A stretch of 64,000 nt of DNA, taken from NCBI GenBank assembly GCA_963601185.1, contig CAVCEE010000002.1, forward strand, positions 112,778-176,777. The letters are read 5' to 3'. Origin of the DNA: Limisoma sp963601185 (GTDB lineage Bacteria > Bacteroidota > Bacteroidia > Bacteroidales > Muribaculaceae). The notes under the pieces were generated by a model. That model worked only from the letters and a program-made list of their open reading frames with translations, searched no databases and was not told the origin of the DNA. Position 1 is the stretch's first letter; each line of letters begins with the position of its first letter. This document shows positions 13,735-22,233 of this stretch, in pieces. A program made the position numbers and the translations under genes.

Positions 13735-14844
13735 TCAGTCAAAGATTTTGTCCCAGTCTTTCCACACTGGCTCGTAGCCAAGTGTGCGAATCTCGCTCGT
13801 CACGGCTTCCGGCGAACGCTCGTCGCTCACGTGGAACTGCTCCAGCGAGTCGGGCGTTGCGGCGTAGCCTCCCGGATCAGTCTTGCTGCCGGCACTCATT
13901 GAAGTGACTCCAAGTTTCATCATATTGGCGCGGAATTTAGGATTTTCGCGCGTAGAGTAACTGATGTCCACATCGTGGTCGAAGATGCGGAAGGCGAACG
14001 TGAGTTGTGCCAACTCCTTGTCAGTCATAGTGACGTTCGGCTGATAACCGCTCTCCGATGGACGCATACGGGGGAAGTTCACACTGTAGCGAGTCTGCCA
14101 ATACGTTTTTTGCAGATAGCGCAGATGGTAAGCCATCATCGTCACGTCGGTGCGCCAGTCCTCAAGTCCGATGAGCACGCCCATACCGATTTTGTGTACT
14201 CCAGCCTGCCCCATACGGTCGTAGCCGTTGAGTCGCCATTCGAAGATTGACTTCATGCCCTTCGGATGGTACACCTTGTAACGCTCTTTGTGGTAGGTTT
14301 CCTGGAAACACACCACACCATTGAGTCCCGACTTTGTGAGTCGCGCATAGTCCTCCGCCTTTAGCGGCTGCACCTCGATGGAGAGATTGTTGAAGTAAGG
14401 ACGCGCAATGTGGAGCGAATTCTCGAGATAGTCAACACCGGCAATAGCAGGGGCCTCACCTGTCACAATAAGCAAATTCTCAAACGGGCCAAGGCGGCGA
14501 ATAGCCCTGCATTCCGCCTCTATCTGCTCATTGTTGAGAGTGGTACGCGTAAACGGGTTGTTGTGGTTAAAACCGCAGTACACACAGAAATTCGTGCAGG
14601 CATTGCTCAAGTACAAAGGGATGTACATACTGATGGTCTTGCCGAAACGCTCTTGCGTGTATTTCTGCGACAGGCGCGCCATCTCCTCCAAATGCGGCAC
14701 TGCCGCCGGCGAGATGAGCGCCATAAAGTCGTCGACATCGAGACGCTCCTTAGAGAGCGCCCTCACGACGTCGGCATCAGTCTTAGAGGCAATTTTCCGG
14801 GTTGTCTCGTCCCAACTTATTTTCTCTAATACTTCTGAAAACAT
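13735..14844 (-). CDS. thiH: 2-iminoacetate synthase ThiH
   Basis: ThiH is a radical-SAM enzyme that cleaves tyrosine to give dehydroglycine (2-iminoacetate) and p-cresol for thiazole synthesis in anaerobes. The 369-aa protein has the cluster motif CTNFCVYC (Cys83, Cys87, Cys90) and C-terminal BATS-type region with SAGSKTDPGGYA (near 325-345), both typical. Length matches the family (about 370). It lies 7 nt after thiC and is the last gene before the operon terminator. ThiF, often beside thiH in Bacteroides, is absent here. Confidence 0.95.
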   Translation of the reverse strand: MFSEVLEKISWDETTRKIASKTDADVVRALSKERLDVDDFMALISPAAVPHLEEMARLSQKYTQERFGKTISMYIPLYLSNACTNFCVYCGFNHNNPFTRTTLNNEQIEAECRAIRRLGPFENLLIVTGEAPAIAGVDYLENSLHIARPYFNNLSIEVQPLKAEDYARLTKSGLNGVVCFQETYHKERYKVYHPKGMKSIFEWRLNGYDRMGQAGVHKIGMGVLIGLEDWRTDVTMMAYHLRYLQKTYWQTRYSVNFPRMRPSESGYQPNVTMTDKELAQLTFAFRIFDHDVDISYSTRENPKFRANMMKLGVTSMSAGSKTDPGGYAATPDSLEQFHVSDERSPEAVTSEIRTLGYEPVWKDWDKIFD

Positions 14845-14851
14845 TTATTTT

Positions 14852-16555
14852 TTAGTCTTTACAAAGTTCTTGTGAAATCTTTTGCGTGATGCGCATAGCA
14901 CAGAAGTTCGGTCCGCACATTGTGCAGAACTTGTCGTCGGTGCCGCGGCTCTCTACATAGTACTGCTTTGCGCGTGCAGGGTCGAGCGACAAGTTGAACT
15001 GATCCTTCCAGCGAAACTCGAAGCGAGCCTTGCTCATCGCGTCGTCGCGCACCTGCGCTCCCGGCAGACCCTTTGCAAGGTCGGCGGCATGCGCCGCTAT
15101 CTTGTAGGCAATCACACCGTTGCGCACGTCTTCGCGGTTAGGAAGACTGAGGTGCTCCTTTGGTGTCACATAGCAAATCATCGCCGTGCCAAGCCAGGCA
15201 ATCTGCGCTGCGCCAATAGCCGAAGTGATGTGGTCGTAGGCAGGGGCAATGTCGGTGGTCAACGGGCCGAGTGTGTAGAACGGAGCCTCGTGGCAAGCCG
15301 AAATCTGCTTGTCCATATTCTCCTTGATTTTCTGCATAGGCACGTGTCCCGGACCTTCGATGATGACCTGCACATTGTGCTTCCAAGCCTTCTCCGTGAG
15401 TTCGCCGAGCACCTCCAGTTCGAGGAACTGCGCGCGGTCGTTGGCATCGTGGATAGACCCCGGGCGCATACCGTCGCCAAGCGAAACGGCAACATCGTAT
15501 TTCGAGAGCAGTTCGCAGATTTCATCGAAATGAGTGTAGAGGAAACTTTCCTCATTGTGGAGCACACACCATTCAGTCATAATGCTGCCGCCGCGCGACA
15601 CGCAGCCAGTGAGACGGTCGCCCACAAGTTTGGCGTGCTCACGAAGCACACCGGCATGGATGGTGAAATAGTCCACACCCTGCTCGCATTGTTCAAGAAG
15701 AGTGTCGCGGTAAATCTCCCATGTGAGTTTCTTCACATTGCCGTTCACCTTCTCGAGAGCCTGATAGATAGGCACAGTGCCCATCGGTACCGGGCAGTTG
15801 CGGATAATCCATTCGCGGGTTTCGTGGATGTGCTTGCCAGTCGACAAATCCATCAAAGTGTCGCCGCCCCAATAGCAGCTCCACACGGCCTTGTCAACCT
15901 CCTCCTTGATGCCCGACGAGAGTGCCGAGTTGCCGATGTTGGTGTTGAGTTTCACGCTGAAAGCACGACCGATAATCATCGGCTCAGCCTCAGGGTGGTT
16001 GATGTTTGCCGGAATGATAGCCCTGCCGGCAGCCACCTCCTGACGCACGAACTCAGGAGTGATATAGGTGTCGATGCCCAATTCCTTGTTGTTGAGGTTC
16101 TCGCGGATAGCCACATACTCCATCTCGGCTGTAATCACGCCAGCCTTGGCATACGCCATCTGAGTGATTTCCTTGCCATCTTTTGCCTTGCGAGGATTGT
16201 AGAGATGCTTGAAGCGAATCTCATCGAGCGAACTGTCTGCAAGACGCTGGCGACCGTATTCAGACGAGATGCCGTCCTGCTCCTCAGTGTCGCCGCGCTG
16301 AGCAATCCACTCCTCACGCAAGCGAGGGATGCCCTTGTTGATGTCCACCTCCACATTCGGGTCGGTGTAGACACCGCTCGTGTCGTTGACCACTACTGGA
16401 GCGTTCGGAGTCATAACCTTCTCACCGTCGACAACAGTCACCGTAGGCGTAAGGTTGATGCGGCGCATGCCCACCTTGATTGGGAACAAAGTGCCGTCTA
16501 CATAGATTTTTTCGGAATTCGGATAAGAATTGACATTGATATCTGTAAGTTCCAT
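14852..16555 (-). CDS. thiC: Phosphomethylpyrimidine synthase ThiC
   Basis: ThiC converts aminoimidazole ribotide to HMP-P in a radical-SAM reaction, the pyrimidine branch of thiamine synthesis. The 567-aa protein has the expected family blocks, SRGGSIMTEWC, EGPGHVPMQKI and the C-terminal cluster motif CTMCGPNFC (Cys544, Cys547, Cys552; CxxCxxxxC). The start MELTDINVNSYPNSEKIYVDG fits other Bacteroidales ThiC proteins. It lies 18 nt after thiG. A long open frame on the other strand across this gene is a codon-bias shadow. Confidence 0.96.
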   Translation of the reverse strand: MELTDINVNSYPNSEKIYVDGTLFPIKVGMRRINLTPTVTVVDGEKVMTPNAPVVVNDTSGVYTDPNVEVDINKGIPRLREEWIAQRGDTEEQDGISSEYGRQRLADSSLDEIRFKHLYNPRKAKDGKEITQMAYAKAGVITAEMEYVAIRENLNNKELGIDTYITPEFVRQEVAAGRAIIPANINHPEAEPMIIGRAFSVKLNTNIGNSALSSGIKEEVDKAVWSCYWGGDTLMDLSTGKHIHETREWIIRNCPVPMGTVPIYQALEKVNGNVKKLTWEIYRDTLLEQCEQGVDYFTIHAGVLREHAKLVGDRLTGCVSRGGSIMTEWCVLHNEESFLYTHFDEICELLSKYDVAVSLGDGMRPGSIHDANDRAQFLELEVLGELTEKAWKHNVQVIIEGPGHVPMQKIKENMDKQISACHEAPFYTLGPLTTDIAPAYDHITSAIGAAQIAWLGTAMICYVTPKEHLSLPNREDVRNGVIAYKIAAHAADLAKGLPGAQVRDDAMSKARFEFRWKDQFNLSLDPARAKQYYVESRGTDDKFCTMCGPNFCAMRITQKISQELCKD

Positions 16556-16573
16556 AGTTATTGGTTTTGGTTG

Positions 16574-17347
16574 TTATTCATTAAGGAACGCCGTAAGCGG
16601 ACTGCTTGCCTCCGCATAGTCCGACTTGTTGCCAAGTCCGGCGAGGTAAGCCATTCTGCCGGCTTCGGTGGCAAGTTTGAAAGCCTTTGCCATCTCTACA
16701 GGGTTCTTTGCCACGGCTATTGCAGTGTTGACAAGCACAGCGTCAGCACCCATCTCCATAGCCTCTGCGGCATGCGAAGGCGCACCCAGTCCGGCATCAA
16801 CGACAACCGGCACATTTGTTTGGTCGATGATGATGCGGAGCATTTCGCGTGTGGTCAAGCCCTTGTTCGTGCCAATCGGCGCGCCAAGAGGCATCACAGC
16901 GGCAGAGCCAACTTCCTCCAGGCGTTTGCAAAGCACTGGGTCAGCCTGAATGTAGGGAAGTACTACAAATCCCAACTTTGCTAGTTTCTCAGTGGCTTTC
17001 AAGGTCTCCACTGGGTCTGGGAGCAGATATTTAGGGTCAGGGTGAATTTCCAGTTTGATGAAATTCGTGCCGAAGCATTCGCGCGACAGTTGCGCTGCAA
17101 GCACTGCCTCATCGGCATTGCGTGCACCCGAAGTGTTGGGCAGGAACTGCACGTGCTCGCGGTTGATGTGGCTGAGCATATCGTCGGAAGCGGCATCGCT
17201 GGTGTCGAGACGCTTCATCGCCACGGTTATCATTTCAGAGCCAGAAGCCAAGATGGCCTCAAGCATAGCATCGTTTGAGGAGAACTTTCCAGTTCCGACA
17301 AACAGACGGGAAGAGAAATCTCTTCCGCCAATAGTCAATTTGTCCAT
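16574..17347 (-). CDS. thiG: Thiazole synthase ThiG
   Basis: ThiG forms the thiazole ring from 1-deoxy-xylulose 5-phosphate, dehydroglycine and ThiS thiocarboxylate. The 257-aa protein contains FVGTGKFSS (17-24), PNTSGARNADEAV, the Schiff-base lysine in FIKLEIHP (Lys98) and the phosphate-binding LGAPIGTNKGL and DAGLGAPSHAAEAMEMGADA blocks. It partners with ThiS and ThiH encoded in the same operon and follows thiE by 6 nt. Confidence 0.96.
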   Translation of the reverse strand: MDKLTIGGRDFSSRLFVGTGKFSSNDAMLEAILASGSEMITVAMKRLDTSDAASDDMLSHINREHVQFLPNTSGARNADEAVLAAQLSRECFGTNFIKLEIHPDPKYLLPDPVETLKATEKLAKLGFVVLPYIQADPVLCKRLEEVGSAAVMPLGAPIGTNKGLTTREMLRIIIDQTNVPVVVDAGLGAPSHAAEAMEMGADAVLVNTAIAVAKNPVEMAKAFKLATEAGRMAYLAGLGNKSDYAEASSPLTAFLNE

Positions 17348-17353
17348 TTTTTG

Positions 17354-17998
17354 TTAATCTAAATATTGTCGTTCTACTATTTTTTCTAAAAGACTGATCA
17401 TCTCTGCCGTGTGGGCGGTCATATCGTCGGCATTGATAAGGCTGCCCGACACTGCGATGCCCCTGACACCGGTTGCCATCACCTCCTCAATGTCGTCGTA
17501 GGTGATGCCGCCGATGGCAACCACCGGCAAGTTGATGCTCGCCGCCTTCATCTTCGAGATGATGTCGCGGTAGCCCTCAAGTCCGAGCACCGGGCTGAGC
17601 CGCTTCTTCGTGGTCGTGAACCGCATCGGACCGAGACCGATGTAGTCGATGTCGAGATGGCGCAAATTCTGAATGTCGTCGAATGTATTGGCAGTAGCAC
17701 CGATGATAAAGTCGCCGCCGAGCAATTCGCGAGCCTCCGTAGGGTCCATATCGTTTTTTCCGAGATGCACACCGTCAAGTTCCAGTTCCTTGGCAATGTC
17801 CACATAGTCGTCAATCACAAGGATGCAGTCTTCAGCAGCCTTGCATATTTCCTTTGCACGCTTCGCCGTGGCAACAATCTCCTCGTGCGGAGCGTCCTTC
17901 ATGCGCAGTTGCACCCATTTGCATCCGCCGTCAACGGCACGTTGTATCTCTTCTTCAATTGTCATCCTGTCGGAAGGATTGGTGATAAATTGGAGCAT
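17354..17998 (-). CDS. thiE: Thiamine phosphate synthase ThiE
   Basis: ThiE couples HMP-PP and the thiazole phosphate to thiamine phosphate. The 214-aa TIM barrel shows the functional motifs: VQLRMK (about 34-39), VIDDYVDIA, DGVHLGKNDM, IGATANTFDD, the pyrophosphate-binding GLGPMRFTTTKK, and VAIGGIT. It is the complete member of the two ThiE-like proteins in this operon. It lies 3 nt after the TenI-like gene. Confidence 0.93.
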   Translation of the reverse strand: MLQFITNPSDRMTIEEEIQRAVDGGCKWVQLRMKDAPHEEIVATAKRAKEICKAAEDCILVIDDYVDIAKELELDGVHLGKNDMDPTEARELLGGDFIIGATANTFDDIQNLRHLDIDYIGLGPMRFTTTKKRLSPVLGLEGYRDIISKMKAASINLPVVAIGGITYDDIEEVMATGVRGIAVSGSLINADDMTAHTAEMISLLEKIVERQYLD

Positions 17999-18001
17999 AT
18001 T

Positions 18002-18598
18002 CTATTTCAAGTTATTTCGTTGTTCTACAATTTTTTGCAACCGCAAGCCGAAGGTCTTGCGGTCTGCGGCGAAAAGGTAACCCAAGAAGGCACATCCGCC
18101 AAAACCCACATCGTGAAGCCACGCCATCTTTTCCGCCGTAACGCCGCCGAGTGCCAGCACACGGTTATCAACCCAGCCGCGCAACTGCTGCTCGGTGAAG
18201 TTTGCTGCATAGCCCTGCTTGCTGATGCTGTCGAAGATGGGACTGAGAAACACATAGTCCATCGCCGCATTTTCAGCCACCTCAGCCAATGAGTGGCACG
18301 ACTGCGAGCACGCGCCGCCAAAGCCTTCCGGCGGCTGCGGACACCGGGTATTGAGATGCAGTCCTCCAAGGTTGAATTCTGTTGCCACGGCAGGAAAATA
18401 GTGCATCTTCAGCCGCGAGGCATATTCCATCGGGAGCGTCGCCACATAGTCGCGCACCTGCGCCTCCGTCATTCCCGGTTTGCGTATGTGCACATAGTCG
18501 AACCCGGCATCAAGGATAGCCTTGATGCGCTCCGGCTCATCGCAAAGTGTCTGCTCCGGCGTAATTGCCACGAGGCAGAATCGAGGTCTATCCACCAT
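18002..18598 (-). CDS. ThiE/TenI-like protein, probable thiazole tautomerase
   Basis: This 198-aa protein is a ThiE homologue with changed active-site motifs: VHIRKPG in place of VQLR.K, a missing DD pair, SCHSLAEV and FLSPIFDSISKQGY in place of GLGPxxxTxTK. These features fit TenI, which isomerises the thiazole product of ThiG, rather than a true ThiE. A second thiamine phosphate synthase is the alternative. Its start overlaps the thiS stop by 11 nt; its end lies 3 nt before thiE. Confidence 0.75.
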   Translation of the reverse strand: MVDRPRFCLVAITPEQTLCDEPERIKAILDAGFDYVHIRKPGMTEAQVRDYVATLPMEYASRLKMHYFPAVATEFNLGGLHLNTRCPQPPEGFGGACSQSCHSLAEVAENAAMDYVFLSPIFDSISKQGYAANFTEQQLRGWVDNRVLALGGVTAEKMAWLHDVGFGGCAFLGYLFAADRKTFGLRLQKIVEQRNNLK

Positions 18599-18791
18599 AG
18601 AAAGCCTTGATTACAAGGATAGTGTCGCCATCGTTGAGTTTATGGGTCACATAGTCAGGCTTTGCCACCATCTGGCCGCTTACAGCCACGGCGATGTTGA
18701 CAGCCTCGATTTTCTTCTCTTTCAGCAACTGGTTGACTGTCGTTGCGTCAGCCAACTGGAGTTGCTCGTCGTTGAATTTTACAGTAATCAT
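18588..18791 (-). CDS. thiS: Sulfur carrier protein ThiS
   Basis: ThiS is a 67-aa beta-grasp (ubiquitin-like) sulfur carrier whose C-terminal Gly-Gly becomes a thiocarboxylate and gives sulfur to the thiazole ring. The sequence starts MITVKFNDEQLQL, has the AVAVSGQMVAKPDY core, and ends AFYGG. Activation needs a ThiF-type enzyme, not found in this operon. The start overlaps the thiD stop (ATGA). Confidence 0.92.
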   Translation of the reverse strand: MITVKFNDEQLQLADATTVNQLLKEKKIEAVNIAVAVSGQMVAKPDYVTHKLNDGDTILVIKAFYGG

Positions 18792-19603
18792 AATATATTA
18801 AGTTTTTGAGGGTCGAAAAAATGATTTACAGGGCCGTGTCCCTTGCCCACTTCCACGTTTGCACCTGCCTCAAGGGCATTCTGCAAATATGCTTTCGCCT
18901 TTGCCACTGCATCAGGCAAAGTGCAGCCGAGAGCCAGGCACGAGGCTATCGCCGAGGAGAGAGTGCATCCGGTGCCATGGGTGTTGCGCGACTCTACCCT
19001 TCTGCCGGCAAACGCATAAAACGAGCCGTCAGCCTCATAGAGACGGTCGGTCATTGCGTCATCGTCAAAATGTCCGCCTTTCATCAGCACCGTGCGGCAT
19101 CCCTTGCCTATTATTCGCATTGCCGCTTCAGTCATCGACTCAAACGAATCAATCTCGATGCCAGCCAGTTTGCGTGCCTCAGCCCTGTTTGGAGTAAGCA
19201 CCGAAGCCATCGGCAACAGTTTGCCCACCAATGCCTCAACCGCCTCTTCCGAGATTAGCGGACTGCCGCTTGTTGAGACCATAACCGGGTCGAGCACCAC
19301 CCACCGTGGCTGCCAATAAGCCAGCCGGTCTGCCACGGCATCAATGATTTCGCTGGAGAAAAGCATACCGATTTTCACGGAATCGACCTTGAGGTCGGAA
19401 AACACTGCATCAATCTGTCCTGCCACTATATCGGGAGTGATAGCCTGCACAGCGTTAACGCCCACGGTGTTCTGCACCGTCACTGCCGTGATCGCGGTCG
19501 TGGCATACACGCCGAGCGCCGACATCGTCTTGACATCAGCCTGAATGCCGGCTCCTCCGGAGGAGTCAGAACCTGCAATCGTCAATGCTACTGGATATTT
19601 CAT
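18788..19603 (-). CDS. thiD: Hydroxymethylpyrimidine/phosphomethylpyrimidine kinase ThiD
   Basis: ThiD phosphorylates HMP and HMP-P to HMP-PP. The 271-aa ribokinase-fold protein starts PVALTIAGSDSSGGAGIQAD (4-23), has KIGMLFS, DPVMVSTSG and the C-terminal ATP/anion hole NTHGTGCTLSSAIA with the catalytic Cys/Asp region. It is the first gene after the TPP riboswitch. Confidence 0.95.
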   Translation of the reverse strand: MKYPVALTIAGSDSSGGAGIQADVKTMSALGVYATTAITAVTVQNTVGVNAVQAITPDIVAGQIDAVFSDLKVDSVKIGMLFSSEIIDAVADRLAYWQPRWVVLDPVMVSTSGSPLISEEAVEALVGKLLPMASVLTPNRAEARKLAGIEIDSFESMTEAAMRIIGKGCRTVLMKGGHFDDDAMTDRLYEADGSFYAFAGRRVESRNTHGTGCTLSSAIASCLALGCTLPDAVAKAKAYLQNALEAGANVEVGKGHGPVNHFFDPQKLNIL

Positions 19604-19662
19604 AAGCGCACAATATTTGTAGGGATGAACAAATGGCCTATGAAAAAAAGAGAAACGTCACA

Positions 19663-19735
19663 CAATCCCTGCGCCAGCATTATCTGTATCAGGTTCGGAG
19701 GGTATAATCTCAGCCATCAAAGGCACCCCTTTGTT
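19663..19735 (-). promoter_or_regulatory. TPP riboswitch (THI element)
   Basis: On the minus strand the conserved THI-box parts appear in order: GGGGTGCC, GGCTGAGAttATACCC, AACCTGATacagaTAATgctgG, GCGcAGGGA. This is a complete thiamine-pyrophosphate aptamer. It ends about 60 nt before the thiD ATG; the space between offers room for ribosome-binding-site control. It should switch off the whole thi operon when TPP is plentiful. Confidence 0.95.
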
Positions 19736-19743
19736 CGTCACTG

Positions 19744-19774
19744 CAAAGATAGCAATCTGTTTTGACTTTGTCAA
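19744..19774 (-). promoter_or_regulatory. Promoter of the thi operon
   Basis: On the minus strand TTGA (19771-19774), 19 bp, TATCTTTG (19744-19751). The -7 box is perfect. Transcription should start near 19737, just at the 5' end of the riboswitch. Confidence 0.7.
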
Positions 19775-19791
19775 GAATTGTTGTATCTTTA
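19761..19791 (+). promoter_or_regulatory. Promoter of the nitroreductase gene
   Basis: TTTG (19761-19764), 19 bp, TATCTTTA (19784-19791). It overlaps the divergent thi promoter, so the two RNA polymerase sites cannot be occupied independently. The start site would be near 19798. Confidence 0.55.
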
Positions 19792-19826
19792 CACTATATA
19801 AGATAACAAACAAACCCCATACAGTT

Positions 19827-20363
19827 ATGAATAGTTTCCACGACTTATTGTTCAACCGCCACAGCATCCGCAAATACACGGACGAGGAGATTACGGCAGA
19901 CGATGTGAAAACAATACTTCAGGCAGGTCTCGTGTCGCCGTCGTCAAAGGGCAAGATGCCTTGGCAGTTTGTTGCCGTCGACGACAAGGACACGCTTGAG
20001 CAAATGAGCAAGTGCAAGGATTTCGGCGCACGCCCTATTGCAGGATGCTCTCTGGCGATTGTGGTGACCGCCAACCCCTACGAAAGCGACGCTTGGATTG
20101 AAGACGCGTCAGTCGCTGCCTTCGCTATGCAGATGCAGGCTCAGGACCTCGGTCTCGGCAGTTGCTGGGTGCAGGTGCGCGACCGTCTCGACAAGGAAGG
20201 CAAACTGGCAGAGGACAACATCCGCGAACTGCTCAACATTCCTCCCGACATCCGCGTGCTTTGCGTGCTTGCTATCGGACACAAGAACGAGGAGCGCAAG
20301 CCGTATGAGGAAGAAAAATGCCAGTGGGAAAAAGTTCACATAGGTCAATGGCGCAACGAATAG
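19827..20363 (+). CDS. Nitroreductase-family FMN oxidoreductase
   Basis: The 178-aa protein has the nitroreductase FMN-binding start NRHSIRKYTDEEI (about 9-21), the SPSSKGKMPWQFV segment and the GLGSCWVQVRDR block (about 112-123), so it is an NAD(P)H-dependent flavoprotein of the NfsA/NfnB superfamily. The natural substrate is unknown. I chose the ATG at 19827 because upstream in-frame codons lie inside the thi promoter and riboswitch. Its stop overlaps the next gene start. Confidence 0.85.
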   Translation: MNSFHDLLFNRHSIRKYTDEEITADDVKTILQAGLVSPSSKGKMPWQFVAVDDKDTLEQMSKCKDFGARPIAGCSLAIVVTANPYESDAWIEDASVAAFAMQMQAQDLGLGSCWVQVRDRLDKEGKLAEDNIRELLNIPPDIRVLCVLAIGHKNEERKPYEEEKCQWEKVHIGQWRNE

Positions 20364-21106
20364 TGATTCTCGGTTCGGGTAATGTGGCTACACACCTTGC
20401 CCGCGCCCTTGACGGTGTTGTGCAAATCTACAGCCGCAACATCGGCAACGCCCGCCAACTCGCCTCCGAAACCGGGTGCGAAGCCACCGACAGTCTGCAA
20501 AACCTTTTGGATGCCGACACCTATATCGTTTCGGTAAAGGATGATGCCATTAGCGACATCGCCGCCAATGTGCCAAAGCGGTGTCTCGGCGGACTGTGGC
20601 TTCACACATCGGGCAGTGTCGACAAGTCGGTGTTTGCCGCCAGGATGCAGCGCTATGGCGTGCTGTATCCGTTGCAGACATTCTCCAAAAGCGTGGACAT
20701 AAAGATGGAGGAGGTGCCGCTTTTCATCGAAGGCTCTTCCGCCGACGTGGAAGACGAAATCAGGCAACTGGCATCGACTGTCTCGCCAACGGTCTACCAT
20801 GCCGACAGCCGCATCCGCATGCAGATGCACATAGCCGCCGTGTTTGCCTGCAACTTCTCCAACTATATGTACACCCTCGCCGACGAGGTGCTCAATGCCA
20901 ACGACCTTCCGTTCAGCGTGCTCCGTCCGCTGCTTGAAGAAACTCTCCGCAAGGCGTGCAGCAATGCCCCGGCGCAGTCGCAGACCGGCCCGGCAGCGCG
21001 CGGCGACAGAGGTATCTTAGAGAAGCACGAGGCTCTGCTTACGGGCGAAGCAAAAGAAATTTACGAAACTGTTTCCAACGCAATACTTAAACGATATAAC
21101 CAATGA
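20348..21106 (+). CDS. DUF2520 Rossmann-fold protein (ProC/6PGDH-like)
   Basis: The 252-aa protein begins QRIVILGSGNVATHLARAL, a NAD(P)-binding Rossmann motif (GSGNVA, about 9-14), and has the two-domain layout of DUF2520 proteins related to pyrroline-carboxylate reductase and 6-phosphogluconate dehydrogenase. SVKDDAI and HTSGSV (about 80-95) are typical. Substrate unknown. The start at 20348 fits the beta-strand start; an upstream ATG at 20318 is possible. It overlaps kdsC by 4 nt (ATGA) and is co-encoded with kdsC and maf. Confidence 0.8.
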   Translation: MAQRIVILGSGNVATHLARALDGVVQIYSRNIGNARQLASETGCEATDSLQNLLDADTYIVSVKDDAISDIAANVPKRCLGGLWLHTSGSVDKSVFAARMQRYGVLYPLQTFSKSVDIKMEEVPLFIEGSSADVEDEIRQLASTVSPTVYHADSRIRMQMHIAAVFACNFSNYMYTLADEVLNANDLPFSVLRPLLEETLRKACSNAPAQSQTGPAARGDRGILEKHEALLTGEAKEIYETVSNAILKRYNQ

Positions 21107-21627
21107 GCGGTATCAACTACGACCTTACGCACATCAAGGCTTTTGCCTTCGATGTGGACGGAGTGCTTTCGGCTTCGTCAATTCCCCTATACCCCACCGG
21201 CGAGCCAATGAGAGTGATCAACATCAAAGACGGCTACGCCATACAACTGGCAGTGAAACTGGGCTACCCAGTTGCCATCATCACCGGCGGCAACACGGAA
21301 GCCGTGAGGAAACGGTTTGAGGGGCTCGGCGTGAAGGACCTGTATCTCGGTGCTTCGGTGAAAATCGGCATCTACGACGAGTGGCTCGCTCTCCGCGGAC
21401 TGAAAGACGAGGAGGTGGCTTTTATGGGCGACGACATCCCTGACATGGAGGTGATGCGCCGTGCCGGACTGGCTGCTGCCCCTGCCGACGCCTGTGCCGA
21501 CATCCTTGAGATGGCAACCTATGTGTCGCCGCACGCCGGCGGTATGGGATGCGCGCGCGACCTCATCGAACAGGTGCTCCGTGCCCATGGCGACTGGATG
21601 AAGGACCGCCACGCCTTTGGTTGGTAA
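21103..21627 (+). CDS. kdsC: 3-deoxy-manno-octulosonate-8-phosphatase (HAD, KdsC/YrbI type)
   Basis: KdsC removes phosphate from KDO-8-P in lipid A core synthesis. The 174-aa protein is of the capless C0 HAD type: catalytic FDVDGVL (Asp17, Asp19), IITGGNTEAV (motif II), and GDDIPDMEVM (motif IV). Length is right for the family. It could act on a related sugar-acid phosphate. It lies between the DUF2520 and maf genes, a grouping common in Bacteroidales. Confidence 0.88.
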   Translation: MSGINYDLTHIKAFAFDVDGVLSASSIPLYPTGEPMRVINIKDGYAIQLAVKLGYPVAIITGGNTEAVRKRFEGLGVKDLYLGASVKIGIYDEWLALRGLKDEEVAFMGDDIPDMEVMRRAGLAAAPADACADILEMATYVSPHAGGMGCARDLIEQVLRAHGDWMKDRHAFGW

Positions 21628-21651
21628 GCCCATCACTACAATCTATAGACT

Positions 21652-22233
21652 ATGTTAGAAAATCTGAAGAAATACGACATCATCCTTGCCAGCGGCTCGC
21701 CACGTCGCAAGGAACTGCTTGCGAAACTCGGCATCGAGTTTGAAGTGCGCTGCCTAAGCAGCATCGACGAGTCATACCCGTCATCCACCAAGTCCGACGA
21801 GGTTGCCGAATACATCTCACGCATTAAAGCCGAAGCCTACAGAGACATTATCACCGACCACCAACTCATCATCACTGCCGACACCGTTGTGGTGTGCAAC
21901 GACTTGGTGCTTGGCAAGCCTGCCGACCGCAAGGGGGCAGTGGAAATGCTCCGCCGCCTGTCGGGCAACGTCCACAATGTGATTACGGGGGTAACCATTA
22001 TGAACGCACAGTGCGACAAGTCGTTTTCAGTAACCACGGAAGTGAAGTTTTCTCCGCTTACCGACGAAGAAATCAATTTCTATGTAGACAACTACCGCCC
22101 GTTTGACAAGGCTGGGGCGTACGGCATCCAGGAATGGATCGGACTTGTCGGCGTGGAGAGCATATCCGGCAGTTATTTCAACGTGATGGGACTGCCAGTG
22201 CAACGCCTTTACCAGGAACTCAAGAATTGGTAA
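21652..22233 (+). CDS. maf: Maf-family nucleotide pyrophosphatase
   Basis: The 193-aa protein has Maf motifs: LASGSPRRKELL (about 12-23), TADTVV (about 72-77) and KAGAYGIQEW (about 155-164). Maf proteins hydrolyse non-canonical or canonical NTPs (dTTP/UTP in the YhdE class) and were linked to septum inhibition. It is the last gene of the rightward unit and converges on the ATP-grasp gene, overlapping it by 14 nt at their 3' ends. Confidence 0.9.
   Translation: MLENLKKYDIILASGSPRRKELLAKLGIEFEVRCLSSIDESYPSSTKSDEVAEYISRIKAEAYRDIITDHQLIITADTVVVCNDLVLGKPADRKGAVEMLRRLSGNVHNVITGVTIMNAQCDKSFSVTTEVKFSPLTDEEINFYVDNYRPFDKAGAYGIQEWIGLVGVESISGSYFNVMGLPVQRLYQELKNW

Noticed and set aside
14882..16984. 700-codon open frame on the plus strand opposite thiC and thiG
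   Set aside because: It lies fully antisense to two certain genes, has a Cys/His/Arg-rich low-information composition and no recognisable motif. Codon bias of the GC-rich sense genes explains the open frame.
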